Origin: Agarophyton chilense
Lineage: Eukaryota > Rhodophyta > Florideophyceae > Gracilariales > Gracilariaceae
Reading direction: 5' to 3'
Assembly (NCBI GenBank): GCA_030374765.1
Contig: JARGXX010000025.1
Coordinates: 930,001-994,000, forward strand
DNA length: 64,000 nt
In this document: positions 21,693 to 33,371 of the stretch, in pieces
Numbering within the stretch: position 1 is the first letter of the stretch
Layout: every line of letters starts with the position of its first letter
Position numbers and translations under genes: made by a program
The notes under the pieces: generated by a model
The model's database searches: none
What the model saw: the letters and a program-made list of their open reading frames with translations, nothing else
Told to the model about the DNA's origin: nothing

Positions 21693-24600
21693 GAGATGGC
21701 GTTCATACCTGGTTCATTGCACTCTTGTGACCGAAGGACGGTTATGCTCGCTGACAACACTACAGTGGTAGGCACTCGATGCGGAGATGTGCTCCTTCCC
21801 TTCCGGAATGCAAATCTACGGCTCAAAACTGTGCTGCTTTGACCGAGTTTGGGATACAACTTAGTGTCCACTGGATGCTTGGCCGACAAAGGTATTGACT
21901 CTTACTTCTCTCGTCTCCATGTGAGTTTGATGCTTGAGTCCAATGGGTTTGAATTGGGTTGTGGTTCCCGTGATGCGCAGTCTGGCAAGTACATTCTTCC
22001 GCAACCTATGCTACATACCTCACCGGCGGTGGCATAAGTGGCTCGACACACGGACACTGAGCTTTGGCACCGACGGCTTGCGCATATGAACGTGCGAGAC
22101 CTACAGTTGGTGCACAAGTATGCCGATGGTGTCCCACAGCTGTCTGTAATGGAGGAGGTATGCAGGGCCGGTCGTCCTGGCAAGGCTCACAAGCTACCAT
22201 TTCCGGGTCACTTCCAACATGCCGCCGCTGTTGGTGACATAGCGCATTCGGATATTCTTGGACCTTTGGTGACCTCCTTCCCAGACAGGTTCCGGTATGC
22301 AAGTACGTTCTTGGATGACCATTCACGCTTTGTGTTTCTCGGTTTGATGATGCACCGCAGTGCGCTGATCGATGTGTTTATCGGTGTGGCAGCCAAGTTG
22401 AAATGACTTGGACGAGCTGAAATTTGTGGTGTCCACTCCGATGGAGCAGCGGAATATGTTGAACTGCAGCACAAACTGGGCGGAGAGCATGGGCACACTT
22501 CTTTCTCAGCTCCATATACTCCAGAATAAAACACCATTGCGGAGCGCATCAACCGAACCATGGTGGAAGCTGCTCGGTCGCTTCTCATCCAGGCCAACTT
22601 ACCTGATTGTTTGTGGCCATTTGAGTTGCAGCATGCCATATACGTACGCAACCGTGTGCAACATTCCACAGTTGATGATACTGCTTTCTTTTTGGTTACT
22701 GGAAACAGGCCGTCACTGAAGCACGTGCGTGTGTTTGGATGTACCGCATTTGTGCTCAGGACCCCTCGTGGACCCAAGTTCGAGTCGCGTGCACTTGAGG
22801 GAGTGTACTTGGAGACTCTTGAGCATGGTGTCTACAAGGTACTAGTCACTGGTGATGATGATACTCCGCGCATTGTGGAGACCCGGCATGTGACTTTTGA
22901 TGAGTTTAAATTCCCCGGCATACCAGCTCTATCCAACAATATGGATGACGAGAGTGCGTCGGATGATGATTATGTGTCACTGATGGGCTCTGAGGGGACT
23001 ACTGGTGATGTCTTGGAAGGATTCTCTGTCGACGTAGTGGACTTCGAAGACCAGACAAACGAGCAACAAGACCCCATACCTCTGTTGGTGGAGTCCGACT
23101 CCGACTCTGATGGTGACGAAGACGATGTGAACGGCGCCGATAGTGATGATGGAGGGTCCTCACACGATCCTGACACATTCTCCACACCCGATTAAGAACC
23201 TCGGAACCCGCGTGGCACTCGTCGTCAACCGGCCAAGTGGTTCATGGCTGGATCTGCGCAGTATACTACGAACATCAACGTCACTACCAGCGATGAACCA
23301 ACACTGAAGGAGGCCATGTCCGCCACTCCGGAGGAGCGTGATATGTGGCAAGGGGCCATTGACGCCGAGTTTGAATCATTGGAGTCCAAGGATACATGGA
23401 CACCAGACGACTCCCCTGCCTCGTAGCCATTGCCCACGCATGTCATTCTAAAGGTGAAGCGCAATGCCGATGCATCAGTTGAACGTTTCAAGGCTGGTGT
23501 GGTGGCTGGCGGAAACCACCAAACATATGGTGAGGACTACTTGGAAACATATGCCCCAGTGGTGTCGTTCACCCTGGTTCGCATTTTTCTGTATCTCTTT
23601 TTGTGCTTGCGCAGGTTTCTGGCTCAAGTAGACGTGAAGACGGCGTTCCTCAATGGGGAGCTCGAGGAACATGTGTGGGTCATGTCCCCTCGCGGCACAC
23701 CTGGGAATACTTCCGCTGCCTCAAACTGCTCAAGGGCATCTATGGGCTCAAGCAGGCACACTTGGCATGGCATAAGGAACTATGCGCAGACCTGAAAAGC
23801 ATGGGTTTCGAAGAATTACCCAGTGCCCCATGTGTGTTTCGCCGACACAATGACCGCAATGAGGATGCCTTCGTGTTGGTGTATGTTGATGACCTCCTGA
23901 TTTTTACCACCTGTGCCATCGAACGGAGTGCAATTGTGGAGGAGCTCAAGTCTTTCTACGAACTTCGCATGGCTGATGACGTGAGTCTGTTCTTCGGTGT
24001 GGAGTTGAAATGGACTTTAGATACCGATGGTCGCCCTCTCCAGCTGACGTTAGGCCAGTCTGTGTACACGGAAAGCGTGTTGCGACGATTTGGGTTTGTA
24101 CGATCGAAGCCGGCGTGCACACCAATTCTGGAGTCATTCTTTACCGGGTGGGTGCCTGAGAAAGATAAGTCCATCCAGGACCCCCAGTTGTACCAGCAAG
24201 TCATTGGATCGCTGTTGTACTTGGGGCTTCGCACTCGCCTGGACATACTTGCGCCAGTGCTTATCTTGGCTCGCTTCAAGAAATCACCAACGGCCTATTG
24301 TCACAGGGCTGCAAAGTGCGTGCTGCGCTACCTACGAGGCACTTCTGGGCACACTCTGCACTACCGCGCTGGCTCTTGCGACTTGGACGTGTATGTTGAC
24401 TCCGACTTCGCTGCAGACAAGGTGGATTGCAAGTCCATGTTGGTATTCGTGGTGGAGCTTGGATCGGCCACATGTGTTTGGGGTTCAAGGAAACAGGCAT
24501 CCGTTGCGTTGTCTACTGGTGATGCCGAGTACTACGCGTTGACCTTAGCCGCACAGGAGCTCATTTGGTTAGTGCGTGTGTTTGGTGAGATCGGATTGGA

Positions 24601-24868
24601 AGTGGATGCAGCAGTGCCTGGGCGTTCGGACAACCAGTGTGCAATTGATTGGGCAACTGGTGAGCGCTCTCCATCGGGTCGCGCGAAGCACATTGACGTG
24701 AAGCTGCACTTCATCCGAGAACTGGTTAAGAAATCTTTCTTAAACGTCATTTACGTTCCCAGTGAGGACAATGACGCAGACCTTCTTACGAAACCACTGA
24801 CGCCTGTCCTACATGGCAAAAATGTGAAGCGCATCGGACTTGGAGGAGCAGTCGAGAAAGAGTGTTGA
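21693..24868 (+). pseudogene. Copia family II pol, second copy, decayed
   Basis: Same domain order as 17349-21041 from protease to RNase H: 'MLADNTTVVGTR', 'LWHRRLAHMNVRDLQ', 'HSDILGP', 'ERINRTMVEAARSLL', 'VYVDDLLIF', 'YVDSDFAAD', 'LSTGDAEYYAL'. Broken by stops near 22035, 22404, 22527, 23193 and 23424 and by a frame change near 23700. The final stretch 23603-24868 is open (RT C-terminus and RNase H). Older than the upstream copy, judging by number of lesions. Confidence 0.9.
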
Positions 24869-25536
24869 GTATTTCGGTCGACAGCCACTCCGACCTCCTA
24901 GGAAGCTTGGAAATAGTGGAAAACCAAAAGTGGATTTAAGCATGGGCACTTTTGGACACCCTCCGTGGAAAAACGCATATGCGCCTCATCTCAATCTCAA
25001 CGTGAAACGGCCATCTGATTGGCTACTGCAAATGCCCTCATGCAACGTGGTATGGACAAGTGTTCTGGTTCTAATAGGGCGTGTTGGGGCTTCGGCCCAA
25101 GTGGAGCGATCTGATTGGACGAGAGCGCTGAATGAGCACGGGCTATGCAGTTGGAGAGAATGTGCAAATGGGGGCTGGATATTGGGTTCGGCTGTACCAG
25201 CCGAATCTGGGCTGCGCGGGGCGGTTGGCATTGGCGCACCACTTTGGATGATTTTTTGAGGTTTTATTAGTTATGATTTATGTTTGAAATTGTTTTGGCG
25301 CGCAACTCCTCGTCGCACGGTGGCAAGCTGTGAGACGTGGGGGACTCGCCGACGGTCAGCACTGGCGGTGGAAGTGCGTGCAAGGTAGTTATAGATGTCA
25401 ATGACGGTCGCCGACGACCATACTAAATTGTAAAGGCTGACTACCTTCATTTGTTTTTCTTCTTTTACTTTCGTTTCCTTCTCGTTTTTTTCTTTCTTTT
25501 CCTTTTCCTTTTCATAACCTGCGCTCTTTTTTGTGA
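24863..25536 (+). repeat. 3' LTR of second copia family II copy
   Basis: 674 bp, TGTTGAGTATTTCGG .. TTTTTTGTGA, with the CGCATATGCG and CCAAT blocks near 24975 and 25015. Same subtype as the solo LTR at 5954-6624. Its right flank is inside a gypsy LTR. Confidence 0.9.
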
Positions 25537-25972
25537 CTTCCATTAAGGACCGTACCCATACAGTGGTTTGGCTAAGTGGCTGACCACTGGGTATTAGTTA
25601 TATATTTATTTGAGCACTCACCCTGGTACACAGTATATAGTGTACTAGAGGTGAGCGCCGACTCCAAGTAAAGGAGACAACATGGGCATCATGACTATTC
25701 TGTTCCTTGCTTAGGATTCCTTAACCGGAGATCCGGACGAGCTATAATAGATAGTCAGCCCCCAACCACTTCACGAGCCGTCTCGTACCTACGTTCCATC
25801 AACGTTTTACAGTTGCACTGTTCACCCTCGCTGGCAAGTAGTGGCCTTACACCCCACTTCCAGCTCACTGGTGTTGTAGCTCTACCACCCCTTTTCCTTC
25901 GCCGCAAGCGACCCATCAGCAGTCCGAACGCTGTTGCAGGTGTCTGCTCTCTCTGTTTGAGCGGATACTACA
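25537..25972 (+). repeat. Gypsy-1-type LTR remnant
   Basis: About 436 bp matching 14457-14892, including the TATA-in-hairpin block (one arm mismatch, GTGTACTAG), and ending at the same ACTACA. The first ~230 bp of the LTR are missing where the copia LTR abuts. The flank afterwards (acactgtcgc) is not gypsy leader, so this is the outer edge of the gypsy cluster. Confidence 0.85.
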
Positions 25973-26224
25973 ACACTGTCGCAAAAGGTTGTGGTCGCAC
26001 GTTGGGTAATCCAACAGACAAGCGAGCACGGGGCTGAAACAATTTGTTCTCACACAGTGCAACATTTCCCGCAATTCTTTCGTGGCACAATAAAGGCCAA
26101 CTCACAACAAGCGAGCCATTAATATCAGGATCACGATGATCTTTGTCTTGGTCATAATTAAAACAACGGAAGCACAAATTCCTCTTTCATCCGGTCTTGT
26201 AAACCGGTTGTTAGGCGACACTAC
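25973..26224. other. Unassigned sequence before DDE transposase remnant
   Basis: About 250 bp with a small inverted repeat (ccggt..accgg near 26193-26210) and no supported gene. It may be the 5' end of the DDE transposon. Confidence 0.4.
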
Positions 26225-27250
26225 GTGATTTCAGAAACAGGACGAGTTCGTTCAGTTTCTGCATGCGTTTCAGTTTTGCACAAAGATTTGGTGGAAGAAT
26301 TCAACGGGTTGCGCGAACTGCGTGTCAAATGCAGTGGTAATTTGCTCTGTGGAGTGGCACTGCATCTTATTAAGAATAGTAATAGCAGTGATTATTCTGC
26401 CATCTCGAGTGATCCTAGAATCCAACACTATATTTAAGATCACGTCAGAACCAGATTAGTGATGTTTTTCCTGCAGAAAAACTGCATTGTTAGCCGGTAT
26501 CATTGGGGTAAATTGATGGTATTGCCTTCAAAACAAGAACAGATCGAACGAGAAGTCGAATGTAATTTAGGTGCTTTGTACCGTGAGTTTCGGAGTTGGG
26601 CACTCCAGGAAGAAAATGTTTACAATGCTGAGAAAACACAGTTTTTTGTAAATATAGACGACCACTATACATTGGCCTTAAGCTTGGACGTCAAATTTAA
26701 ATATGCAAATGTAGTATCAGGAGAGGATGCAATGATCATGATGGTATTGGTTGCGGGGGGTACTTGTGCAGTTATTGAAATGCCCATGTTACTCTTCCAG
26801 AACAAGGCCAGGAGCTATCCAATCCACAGTCTTCTGGAAAATGTGCCCGGTTTCACCTATTGCCGTGGACCACAAGGATAGATGGATCGAAATGTTTTCG
26901 TGAATGGTTAAAAGAAGAAAAGGTTTTTTGAATTCTGCCCAATAGTCGCATGCAAATATTGTTCTTGTACAACTGTTCAAGTCACGCAATTACAGACGAG
27001 ATGCAGCAGGCGCTTTTACAGGAAAACAAGGTTGTTAGGTTTTTTCCAAAGAACGCCACAAACCTTGTCCAACCCACTGAAAGCTTTGTGATACAGAAAT
27101 TAAAGCACATTGACGTGGTTCATGGGATGATAAAAAGTTAGACATTATTTTGAAGAACATGTTGTCAGATGGTCAAAACTCTTCTAGTTGGCTTGCTGAT
27201 CCGTGGACACGATTCTTTTGGGACCTAGCTCGCAACTCAGCGCATTAACT

Positions 27251-28485
27251 GAGTGTGAAAAGATACAATGCGTTTCAAAAACGTTTCCCTTTACAAAAAT
27301 TGCGCAAAACAGGCATTTCACGTACTGCAGAGCACATTTCACAGCAAAAAAAAACCACTAATTCAATAACACTGTTTCAAAAGTATATCCTTTATACAAT
27401 CATTAGGCCAATCATGTCTCGTGGCGCGCCTCTGAAACGTTTTGAACAGATGAAAATCATGAAATCAGTAGACCAGGGTACGAGTCCAGCAGATAAAGCC
27501 CGAAAAATCAAGCTCAGCCCAAAAAAAATCAGCAACGACATAAAAAACCCCGCTATATACAGAACAAAGCGTTCAAACGGCCGTCCTACATCACTATCCC
27601 CGGCCAACAAGCATGGAATAAAGCGAGAACTATGCCGTGATACTTCATCTTGCGAAAAAATTGTCAAAAATGTAAATTTGCCTCTTTCTAGATCTACTAT
27701 ATGGAGTGATGTTAACCCTCAAAATTTGTTCAAGTACACAAAAATGAGGAAATTGTTTTTTAAAAGATAATCACAAAATGAATCGTGGGAAGTAATATGT
27801 TCAAAAGGCTTCTTGGAAAACAGAATGAAATTATGTTATCTTTTTCGACGAAAAAAAGTTTAACCTTGATGGTCCAGATTGCTATATATTTATTGGCATG
27901 ATTTAAGAAACGAAAATAATGAATTTATGACCAAGCATCCAGGAGGGGCATCAGTAATGGTTTGGGCTGAAATTTCTACGAAAGTAGCAACCGATATGGC
28001 TTTTGGTGAAACTAATATGAATTTTTGGAAGTATGCTGACGTTCTAGAAAACTATCTTTTAGCTTTTCCATACTGTATGCACGGAGAAGAAGTCATTTTT
28101 CAGCAAGATAATGCACCTATGCATAAGTCTCAATCTATAAAACAGTGGTTTACTAGTCTAAATATGTCGGTTATGGAATAGCCTGCGCGCTCTCCTGACC
28201 TCAACCCTATCGAAAATATTTGGGGAATATTGACCCAAATGGTTCATGGACAAGGAAGGCAGTTTGATACAGTTTTTGATTTAAAAAATTGTATCAAAGA
28301 TTGCTGGGAAAACATTGACTGTTGTGCTATCAATCCTTTTATAGAATCAGTGCAAAAGCGTTGTATAAAGGTTTTACAGGCTAAACGAGCAAAAATAATC
28401 TACTGAATTCGCGTTAGAATAAAAAAGATGCATTAAAGGTTATGTTTTTAAAACAGTATTTTTACTTCAATATTTTTTCACACTG
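27251..28485 (+). mobile_element. Tc1-like DNA transposon nested in DDE remnant
   Basis: About 1.2 kb. Ends share an inverted AGTGTGAAAAxATA repeat (27252 on plus, 28484 on minus). It splits the surrounding transposase homology between 27240 and 28560. A clean TA duplication at the exact edges is not certain. Confidence 0.75.
27414..28406 (+). pseudogene. Tc1-like transposase (DD34E), broken
   Basis: N-terminal helix-turn-helix part 27414-27770 (starts MSRGAPLKRF); catalytic part from about 27845 in another frame: 'FFDEKKFNLDG' (first Asp), 'FQQDNAPMH' (second Asp), 'SPDLNPIENIWG' (Glu). The spacing of 34 residues between second Asp and Glu gives DD34E, the Tc1 signature. Stops: TAA 27768-27770 plus frame change, and TAG 28179-28181 where Trp is expected. 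It ends at TGA 28404-28406. Confidence 0.88.
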
Positions 28486-28797
28486 ATTTTGTTAGTTTTT
28501 CTGTAGCCAAAACATGATTTTGAAACAGACTTTGTTTTGAGGCTATTTTCTTTGGGAGCAAGGCCATGATACGTTGCGGTTTGGTTTTTGAATTTGAATG
28601 GAAATTGAGAGATCCAGGTTTCGCTCCAATTTCGACTGCAAAGGTACTGGCACAGCAGCGACGGCGCTGCAATCACAGATGCAAAGCCCGCTTTAAAGCC
28701 ACACTACATTTACATATTGAAAAAAAATGTGGCCCGCACTATTTTTTTTCATCCTCTAATAGTGTGGGTACTGCTTTTAGCTAGATTACAGCCAATA

Positions 28798-28823
28798 CAG
28801 AGTTCTTTCCCGATACAATGAAG
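28798..28823 (+). repeat. Left terminal inverted repeat of pogo-like element
   Basis: Starts CAG directly after the TA duplication. Pairs with 42434-42459. Confidence 0.88.
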
Positions 28824-29112
28824 AAATCGGGGGCATGTCAATAACGGTGCCAACTTCACTATAACGAACACTTTACTATAGCAGGTTGCTCCCTGTCCAC
28901 GTTGCACCTTTCCTAGAGCATAAAAAGTGATATGCCTCGCCGTTGTAGACAGAGTAGTCGTAACGTATAAAGTATATCAAGACTGTAACGGTCGGATGGA
29001 AACACCTGTTGCTTTATACCTAGACAAATGTTCAATCAAGTATATATAGGTACTAATAAACTGTCTCATACACATACCACTTTGTGACGATTTTGCACCA
29101 CGAACACTAGCC

Positions 29113-30257
29113 ATGACTAGAAACAACGTCACAATTGAGACAAAACAAGAAGCACTACGCTTACTTGGGGCCAATGATGACGGACAGCTTGGTGCTCCTC
29201 TGCTAAATGACCAAACACAAACGGCATGGAGTAAAAAAGAGGTAGCTGCACGGTACGGCGTTTCACAGCCAACAGTAACCACTTGGTGCAAATTAGCACC
29301 CAAATATATGGGTGTCGCCACAAAGAATCGAAAACTGAAGAAATCTTGTTGTCTTCGAGAAGGCCACTTCCAAGAATTAAAGAAAGCGTTAGCTCGCTAT
29401 ATGAGGAAGACGCTTTTTTACATGAAATCAGAGTCTATGTTCCGTGAAGACATAATACGAGCTGCCACATTAAGAATTATGTCTGAGATGATCACAAAGC
29501 TGAACGATATAATAGGATCACCAGATACTACAGAAGCTCAAAAAGCAAATCTCCGACACAAAATTGCAGCGTTGACATCATTTAAAGCCAGCTCCCATTG
29601 GTGTACTAATTACATGAAGAGAAACCGCTTGAGCAGTAAGACGGGAGTTGGCCAAAACGGACATTTCTCAACAGCCTGCATAGAAGAAGCAAGATTGGAT
29701 CTTAGAAAAAAACTGGCTGTGTACAGTGTGTCAAATATCTGTAGCACAGATGAGGTTGCTGTGCATTACAGATCATTCCCAAGCCGTGCGGTTCGCTTCA
29801 CAGGCATGCCGGCCTCCTACACCAGAGTGAAGGACTGTCTCACAGCAGTTCTAACCGTTTTTGCCGACGGCTTAAAAGCTCCACTTACCATGATTGGCCA
29901 TACGAGAAGGCCTCGCAGCTTTCCAAGGCATTTCGATGCATTGAGGGATCTCAGAGCGTTTTATTACCACCAGGCCAACGCCTGGAACACACAATGCTTA
30001 TGGGACAGGATGGCGAGAGGGCTCGAAAAAACAGCGTCTCTTCAAGGCCGCAAAACCATTGGCGTATTGTACAACTGTCCTGAACATTTAATTGATTACG
30101 ACATCTTCTCTAACTATTATGCCTTGTTTTTTACCCCCCAGCATGACCTCATGCTCGCAGCCTGTAGATGCTTCTAAAGGAAGGTCTTTCAAATGTGCAT
30201 TCAGGAGACTATTGGTTCGACATATTCTTCAGCATGTTGACACCGAAATGGGCAAAG
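29113..30257 (+). pseudogene. Pogo-like transposase, N-terminal part
   Basis: ATG at 29113. Residues 1-130 hold helix-turn-helix / CENP-B-like DNA-binding segments ('WSKKEVAARYGVSQPTV'); then the DDE_1 domain: 'CSTDEVAVHYRSFPS' (first Asp), 'PLTMIGHTRRPRSF', and 'VLYNCPEH' where the second Asp is Tyr. A frameshift between about 30120 and 30175 moves homology to the next frame ('PPSMTSCSQPVDASKGRSFK'). Gypsy-2 interrupts it after '..DTEMGK'. The enzyme would cut and rejoin the transposon ends. Confidence 0.85.
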
Positions 30258-31143
30258 TCAAGGACAATGCCCTTCAAGGGGGTTTCTTCCCAGGACTCAG
30301 AAGTTTCGCTCGCTTGAGGAATAGTTTGGGCTATGACAAGCTATACCGCTATTGCGTGCTGACGGCCGGTTAGGTCCGGAAGGGCACACTGGTGGAACAC
30401 GTGGACTGCACGGATGCCAACGCTCGAGTACGAGGCGTGCCACACGTGGCCCGGACTGTACCAAATGGTTAGTATTATTTAGTAATTTCTAGTATTTATT
30501 TAGCTAGGCTATCGCTATTTAGTGTCTATTTTTCGGGCGCGCGCCCAGTATCAGGGGCCGCGGGCCACACTACATAGGAGGTTGAGCACTGCTCCCCAGT
30601 AAACACCCTCTGGGGATCCCAAGGAGGGAGTCTTGGCTCTGAACTTTTCGCCTTCGGCGCGTCTTCACCGCATACTGCGTGAGCGCCCGTTGCCCGTTAG
30701 TGCATCCACCCGTCTGTCGACCAGAGTGCAACCACAACCGTGGGTTCATATTTAATCGCCCACACTTGTCGCAGTCTCGCTCCTGTATAGGGTTTCGACC
30801 CTGTGTTTCTCTCGTTCTCCTTTTAGGCTCTCGTGAGTGGCCGCACCACTCACCCCGCTCGTTCACCTCATACGAGTGTTTCCTCGCTCCTTTTCCGACT
30901 ATCGCCGTGGTACCGCTCCGCTTAGGACTGGTCACACCCCGGACTGTGCGGTGCTCACCTAAACACTCTAAGTATATCCCGCCGGATTGGACTCGGTCTT
31001 ACACCCGACTTCGTCGTGCCTTTCCAGAGTGGCTCTGTTTCTCTGCTCCGCTGGGACGCGCCTCCTCCGCCTGAGGCGTGTCTCTCAAGAGAGAAAGATC
31101 CCAAACATCTTCGCGGTATCTCCGCTACAAGCGTTGTCATACA
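30258..31143 (+). repeat. Gypsy-2 5' LTR
   Basis: 886 bp. Begins TCAAGGACAATG (TG in the partner LTR) and ends TTGTCATACA; AAGGACAA/TTGTCC form the terminal inverted repeat. It includes a GC palindrome block (gggcgcgcgccc, near 30536). Short ORFs in it are not supported as genes. Confidence 0.88.
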
Positions 31144-31146
31144 AAC

Positions 31147-31162
31147 TGGTCTCCGGACTTAG
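31147..31162 (+). promoter_or_regulatory. Gypsy-2 primer-binding site
   Basis: TGGTCTCCGGACTTAG starts three bases after the LTR; TGG is the complement of the tRNA CCA end. Near-identical to the site at 14895 in the other gypsy. Confidence 0.7.
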
Positions 31163-31308
31163 AAGTTTGAGTCGAGCACAGTCAGTCACGATTAATCGGA
31201 AAGAGGACTCACAAATTGAGGTTGATCTCAGTTGCCCTCTTTGAGGAAGTTTCCCGGCCCCACTAGCCGATCGGGTTTGGATACTCACGTGTAAAGGATT
31301 CTGATCTC

Positions 31309-33369
31309 GTGTCGTCCAAAGACCGTCCGAGGACGCGGAGTCAAACCGCTGCACCGGAACCATCGCAACCATCCCGTATCCCGGCTAGTTCACGGTCTCA
31401 TACCGGTGGATCGACTGGCGTGCCAGGTGGAAGGACCCCAAGACCTCCTGTCTGTGATTCGACACCCCTAGCAAGTGGAGCAGGACCGGCGTCTGCCGCC
31501 GCCCAGATGCTCTCCCGTGCTAGGGACGTCACCCCCCATCCCAGCCTTGCAGCTGTGGAAGAGCAACTCCGCTCTTTGCGGGAAGCTCAAGTCATCCTTG
31601 CAGAGGAGTTTGATTCCCTTCGCAAGAAGGTGAATGAAACTGCTACGCAGGAGTTTTCTGAGGACCTCCGTGTCCTCCGTGCGGATGTGAACTCGATTCT
31701 AGAGTGCCTTGGTGGACCCTCGGCCTTTGTCAAGGACGTCGCGGACAAGTTCTCGCGCGTCCGAAGCCATCTCAAGACGTTGGAACAAACCCTAGTGTCG
31801 GGGGATGATCTGGCCGAGCCGGTTGCAGTATCCCACAAGGGAAGTAAGGAAGAGAACCGCCAGGCTCGAGAGAAGCGAAAGAACACGGATCCCGAACCGT
31901 CAGACTCCTCATCCTTGGAGTCCGACTTTTCCGATTCATTGGTGGAAGTAGCTTGCGGTGAGCGTTCCTCACGCTCTAAGCGGTCAACAGCCACCCATGG
32001 TGTGATCGGCGCCCGCACGAAGGGAAGGAAGCACACAGGTTTGAAGGAGCTGAAACCGACCAATTCGCTCTTTAAGAAGCTCTTATCATTCCGGTACTAT
32101 CGTTTGGAGGACTCCTCTTTGGATCGTACACCCCGTGGTACGGGAAGAGTGAAGGACTGCATTAAGGGAATGCAGCTCTCACTTCGCAACCAGTTGTTTT
32201 CTGGAGAAAACCCAATAATGGTGTTTGATTTCTTGGCACGCTTTGTCGCAGAAGCTGACATCCTTGGAATGAACGAGGAACAGGCCTACATGGCCTTACC
32301 GTACTTCTTACGTGGGCTTGCAGAAGACCAGTATCACTCTGTCAGAGGTTCATCACGCGCCTCCGAAGGAGGGGTCACATGCTGGCCTGAAGCAGTTCAA
32401 TACCTCCTGAGGTCTTATGCTACTAACTCCGCCATTCAGCAGGCTGTAATAGCCCTGTGGGACACTCGCAAACGTCCAGGCGATTCGAAAACCGATTATT
32501 CGTCGCGCCCTAGCAAGGCCTTCCGCCGCTGTGGCAATTATTACCCTGCTGAAGAGCTTTGTACCATGTTTGTCGATGGTTTGGACCCGGCAATCCGGAC
32601 TCTTGTTGCTCGACGTCTACAAGATAGACCTAAAGCCACGTATTTGAAACTAGTGCAGTTCGCTCGCGCAGAAGGTAAAGCCCTGCGCGCACGCACTCCT
32701 GGATCCAGGGGTAGGTTCGCAGAAGCGTTGATGTTACAACCGGGTACCCCGTCAGCTTCGATGATCGACAAACAGGCCTCTCGAAGGGATTATGATAACG
32801 TCCAGCTAGCCCATAGCGACGTTCATTCCATCCCGACAACGGATTTACCCTCAACCTTGGACGAATCACAATTCGTGATTGAGGATGACACGCTACTCTA
32901 TGCGGATAATGGTCGCGTCCGTGCGCCACGCGTCCCGCACGAGAGTGGTAATGTCCGCTTTTCGCGTCCTGGTTGGAGAGATACCCGCCCAGCGGTGAAG
33001 TTCGCCGAGCCTCGCCACCCAACACCGGCTTCTGGTCTGATTTGTCATCTCTGCTACAAACCAGGCCATACTTCTCCACAATATGTGTTGTCTCTCCGGG
33101 AATGGGCACAAGTCGTAGCCAATTACGAGGCCCTATCCCCGGAGGACAAAGCAGCTGTCCCGATTCCATCGTATATCCGTGCTCGATCGGATGTTCCACG
33201 TCACGTGTCGCTTCCCCGAGCTCGGGTCGTACCTGCACCGGATTCCCGTGTCACCGACGTGGTTGGTCACCCCACCGCTTCTGCGGTACCTTCTGGACCT
33301 GATGCCCAGGCGTTGCCCGCTCAGCGCCCTGAGCAGCCGCCTCCGGAAGAGCAGGCCCAGAAAAACTAA
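31309..33369 (+). CDS. Gypsy-2 Gag
   Basis: Open for 686 codons to TAA 33367-33369. The frame start at 31309 is GTG; the first ATG in it is near 31507, so the true start is unsure. N-terminus Ser/Pro-rich, then a coiled-coil-like segment, then capsid ('FRYYRLEDSS', 'WPEAVQYLLRSYAT', 'FVDGLDPAIRTLVARRLQ') and a nucleocapsid knuckle 'CHLCYKPGHTSPQY' where the last Cys is Tyr (Gypsy-1 has Cys). Gag forms the particle and binds genomic RNA. Pol follows in another frame. Confidence 0.88.
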   Translation: MSSKDRPRTRSQTAAPEPSQPSRIPASSRSHTGGSTGVPGGRTPRPPVCDSTPLASGAGPASAAAQMLSRARDVTPHPSLAAVEEQLRSLREAQVILAEEFDSLRKKVNETATQEFSEDLRVLRADVNSILECLGGPSAFVKDVADKFSRVRSHLKTLEQTLVSGDDLAEPVAVSHKGSKEENRQAREKRKNTDPEPSDSSSLESDFSDSLVEVACGERSSRSKRSTATHGVIGARTKGRKHTGLKELKPTNSLFKKLLSFRYYRLEDSSLDRTPRGTGRVKDCIKGMQLSLRNQLFSGENPIMVFDFLARFVAEADILGMNEEQAYMALPYFLRGLAEDQYHSVRGSSRASEGGVTCWPEAVQYLLRSYATNSAIQQAVIALWDTRKRPGDSKTDYSSRPSKAFRRCGNYYPAEELCTMFVDGLDPAIRTLVARRLQDRPKATYLKLVQFARAEGKALRARTPGSRGRFAEALMLQPGTPSASMIDKQASRRDYDNVQLAHSDVHSIPTTDLPSTLDESQFVIEDDTLLYADNGRVRAPRVPHESGNVRFSRPGWRDTRPAVKFAEPRHPTPASGLICHLCYKPGHTSPQYVLSLREWAQVVANYEALSPEDKAAVPIPSYIRARSDVPRHVSLPRARVVPAPDSRVTDVVGHPTASAVPSGPDAQALPAQRPEQPPPEEQAQKN

Positions 33370-33371
33370 AT

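Larger units (their letters stand above)
21693..25536 (+). mobile_element. Second copia family II copy, 5' truncated
   Basis: Begins inside the protease region (homologous to about 17861) directly against the LTR end at 21692 and runs to a complete LTR at 24863-25536. The 5' LTR, leader and gag are missing. Confidence 0.88.
26225..28690 (+). pseudogene. DDE-superfamily transposase, broken and interrupted by Tc1
   Basis: Fragments: N-terminal part (26225-26437, 26459-26881; 'NIDDHYTLALSLD', 'VVSGEDAMIMMVLVAGG', 'ENVPGFTYCRGPQG'), middle (26890-27240; 'FLYNCSSHAITDEM', 'FFPKNATNLVQPTES') and, after the Tc1 element, 'KAMIRCGLVFEFEWKL' (from about 28560). Layout and motifs resemble Tc1/pogo-type DDE transposases common in oomycetes and fungi. 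TAG near 26879 and frame changes kill it. The second catalytic Asp (normally 'DNC.xH') reads Tyr. I could not find its terminal repeats. Confidence 0.7.

Noticed and set aside
15142-21697. Target duplication around the copia element 15147-21692
   Set aside because: Left flank gcccc and right flank gagat do not match; flanks of the other family II LTRs do not rescue a pair either.
30679-31244. ORFs of 85-131 codons in the Gypsy-2 LTRs
   Set aside because: They overlap each other in several frames and are not conserved in frame between the two LTRs.
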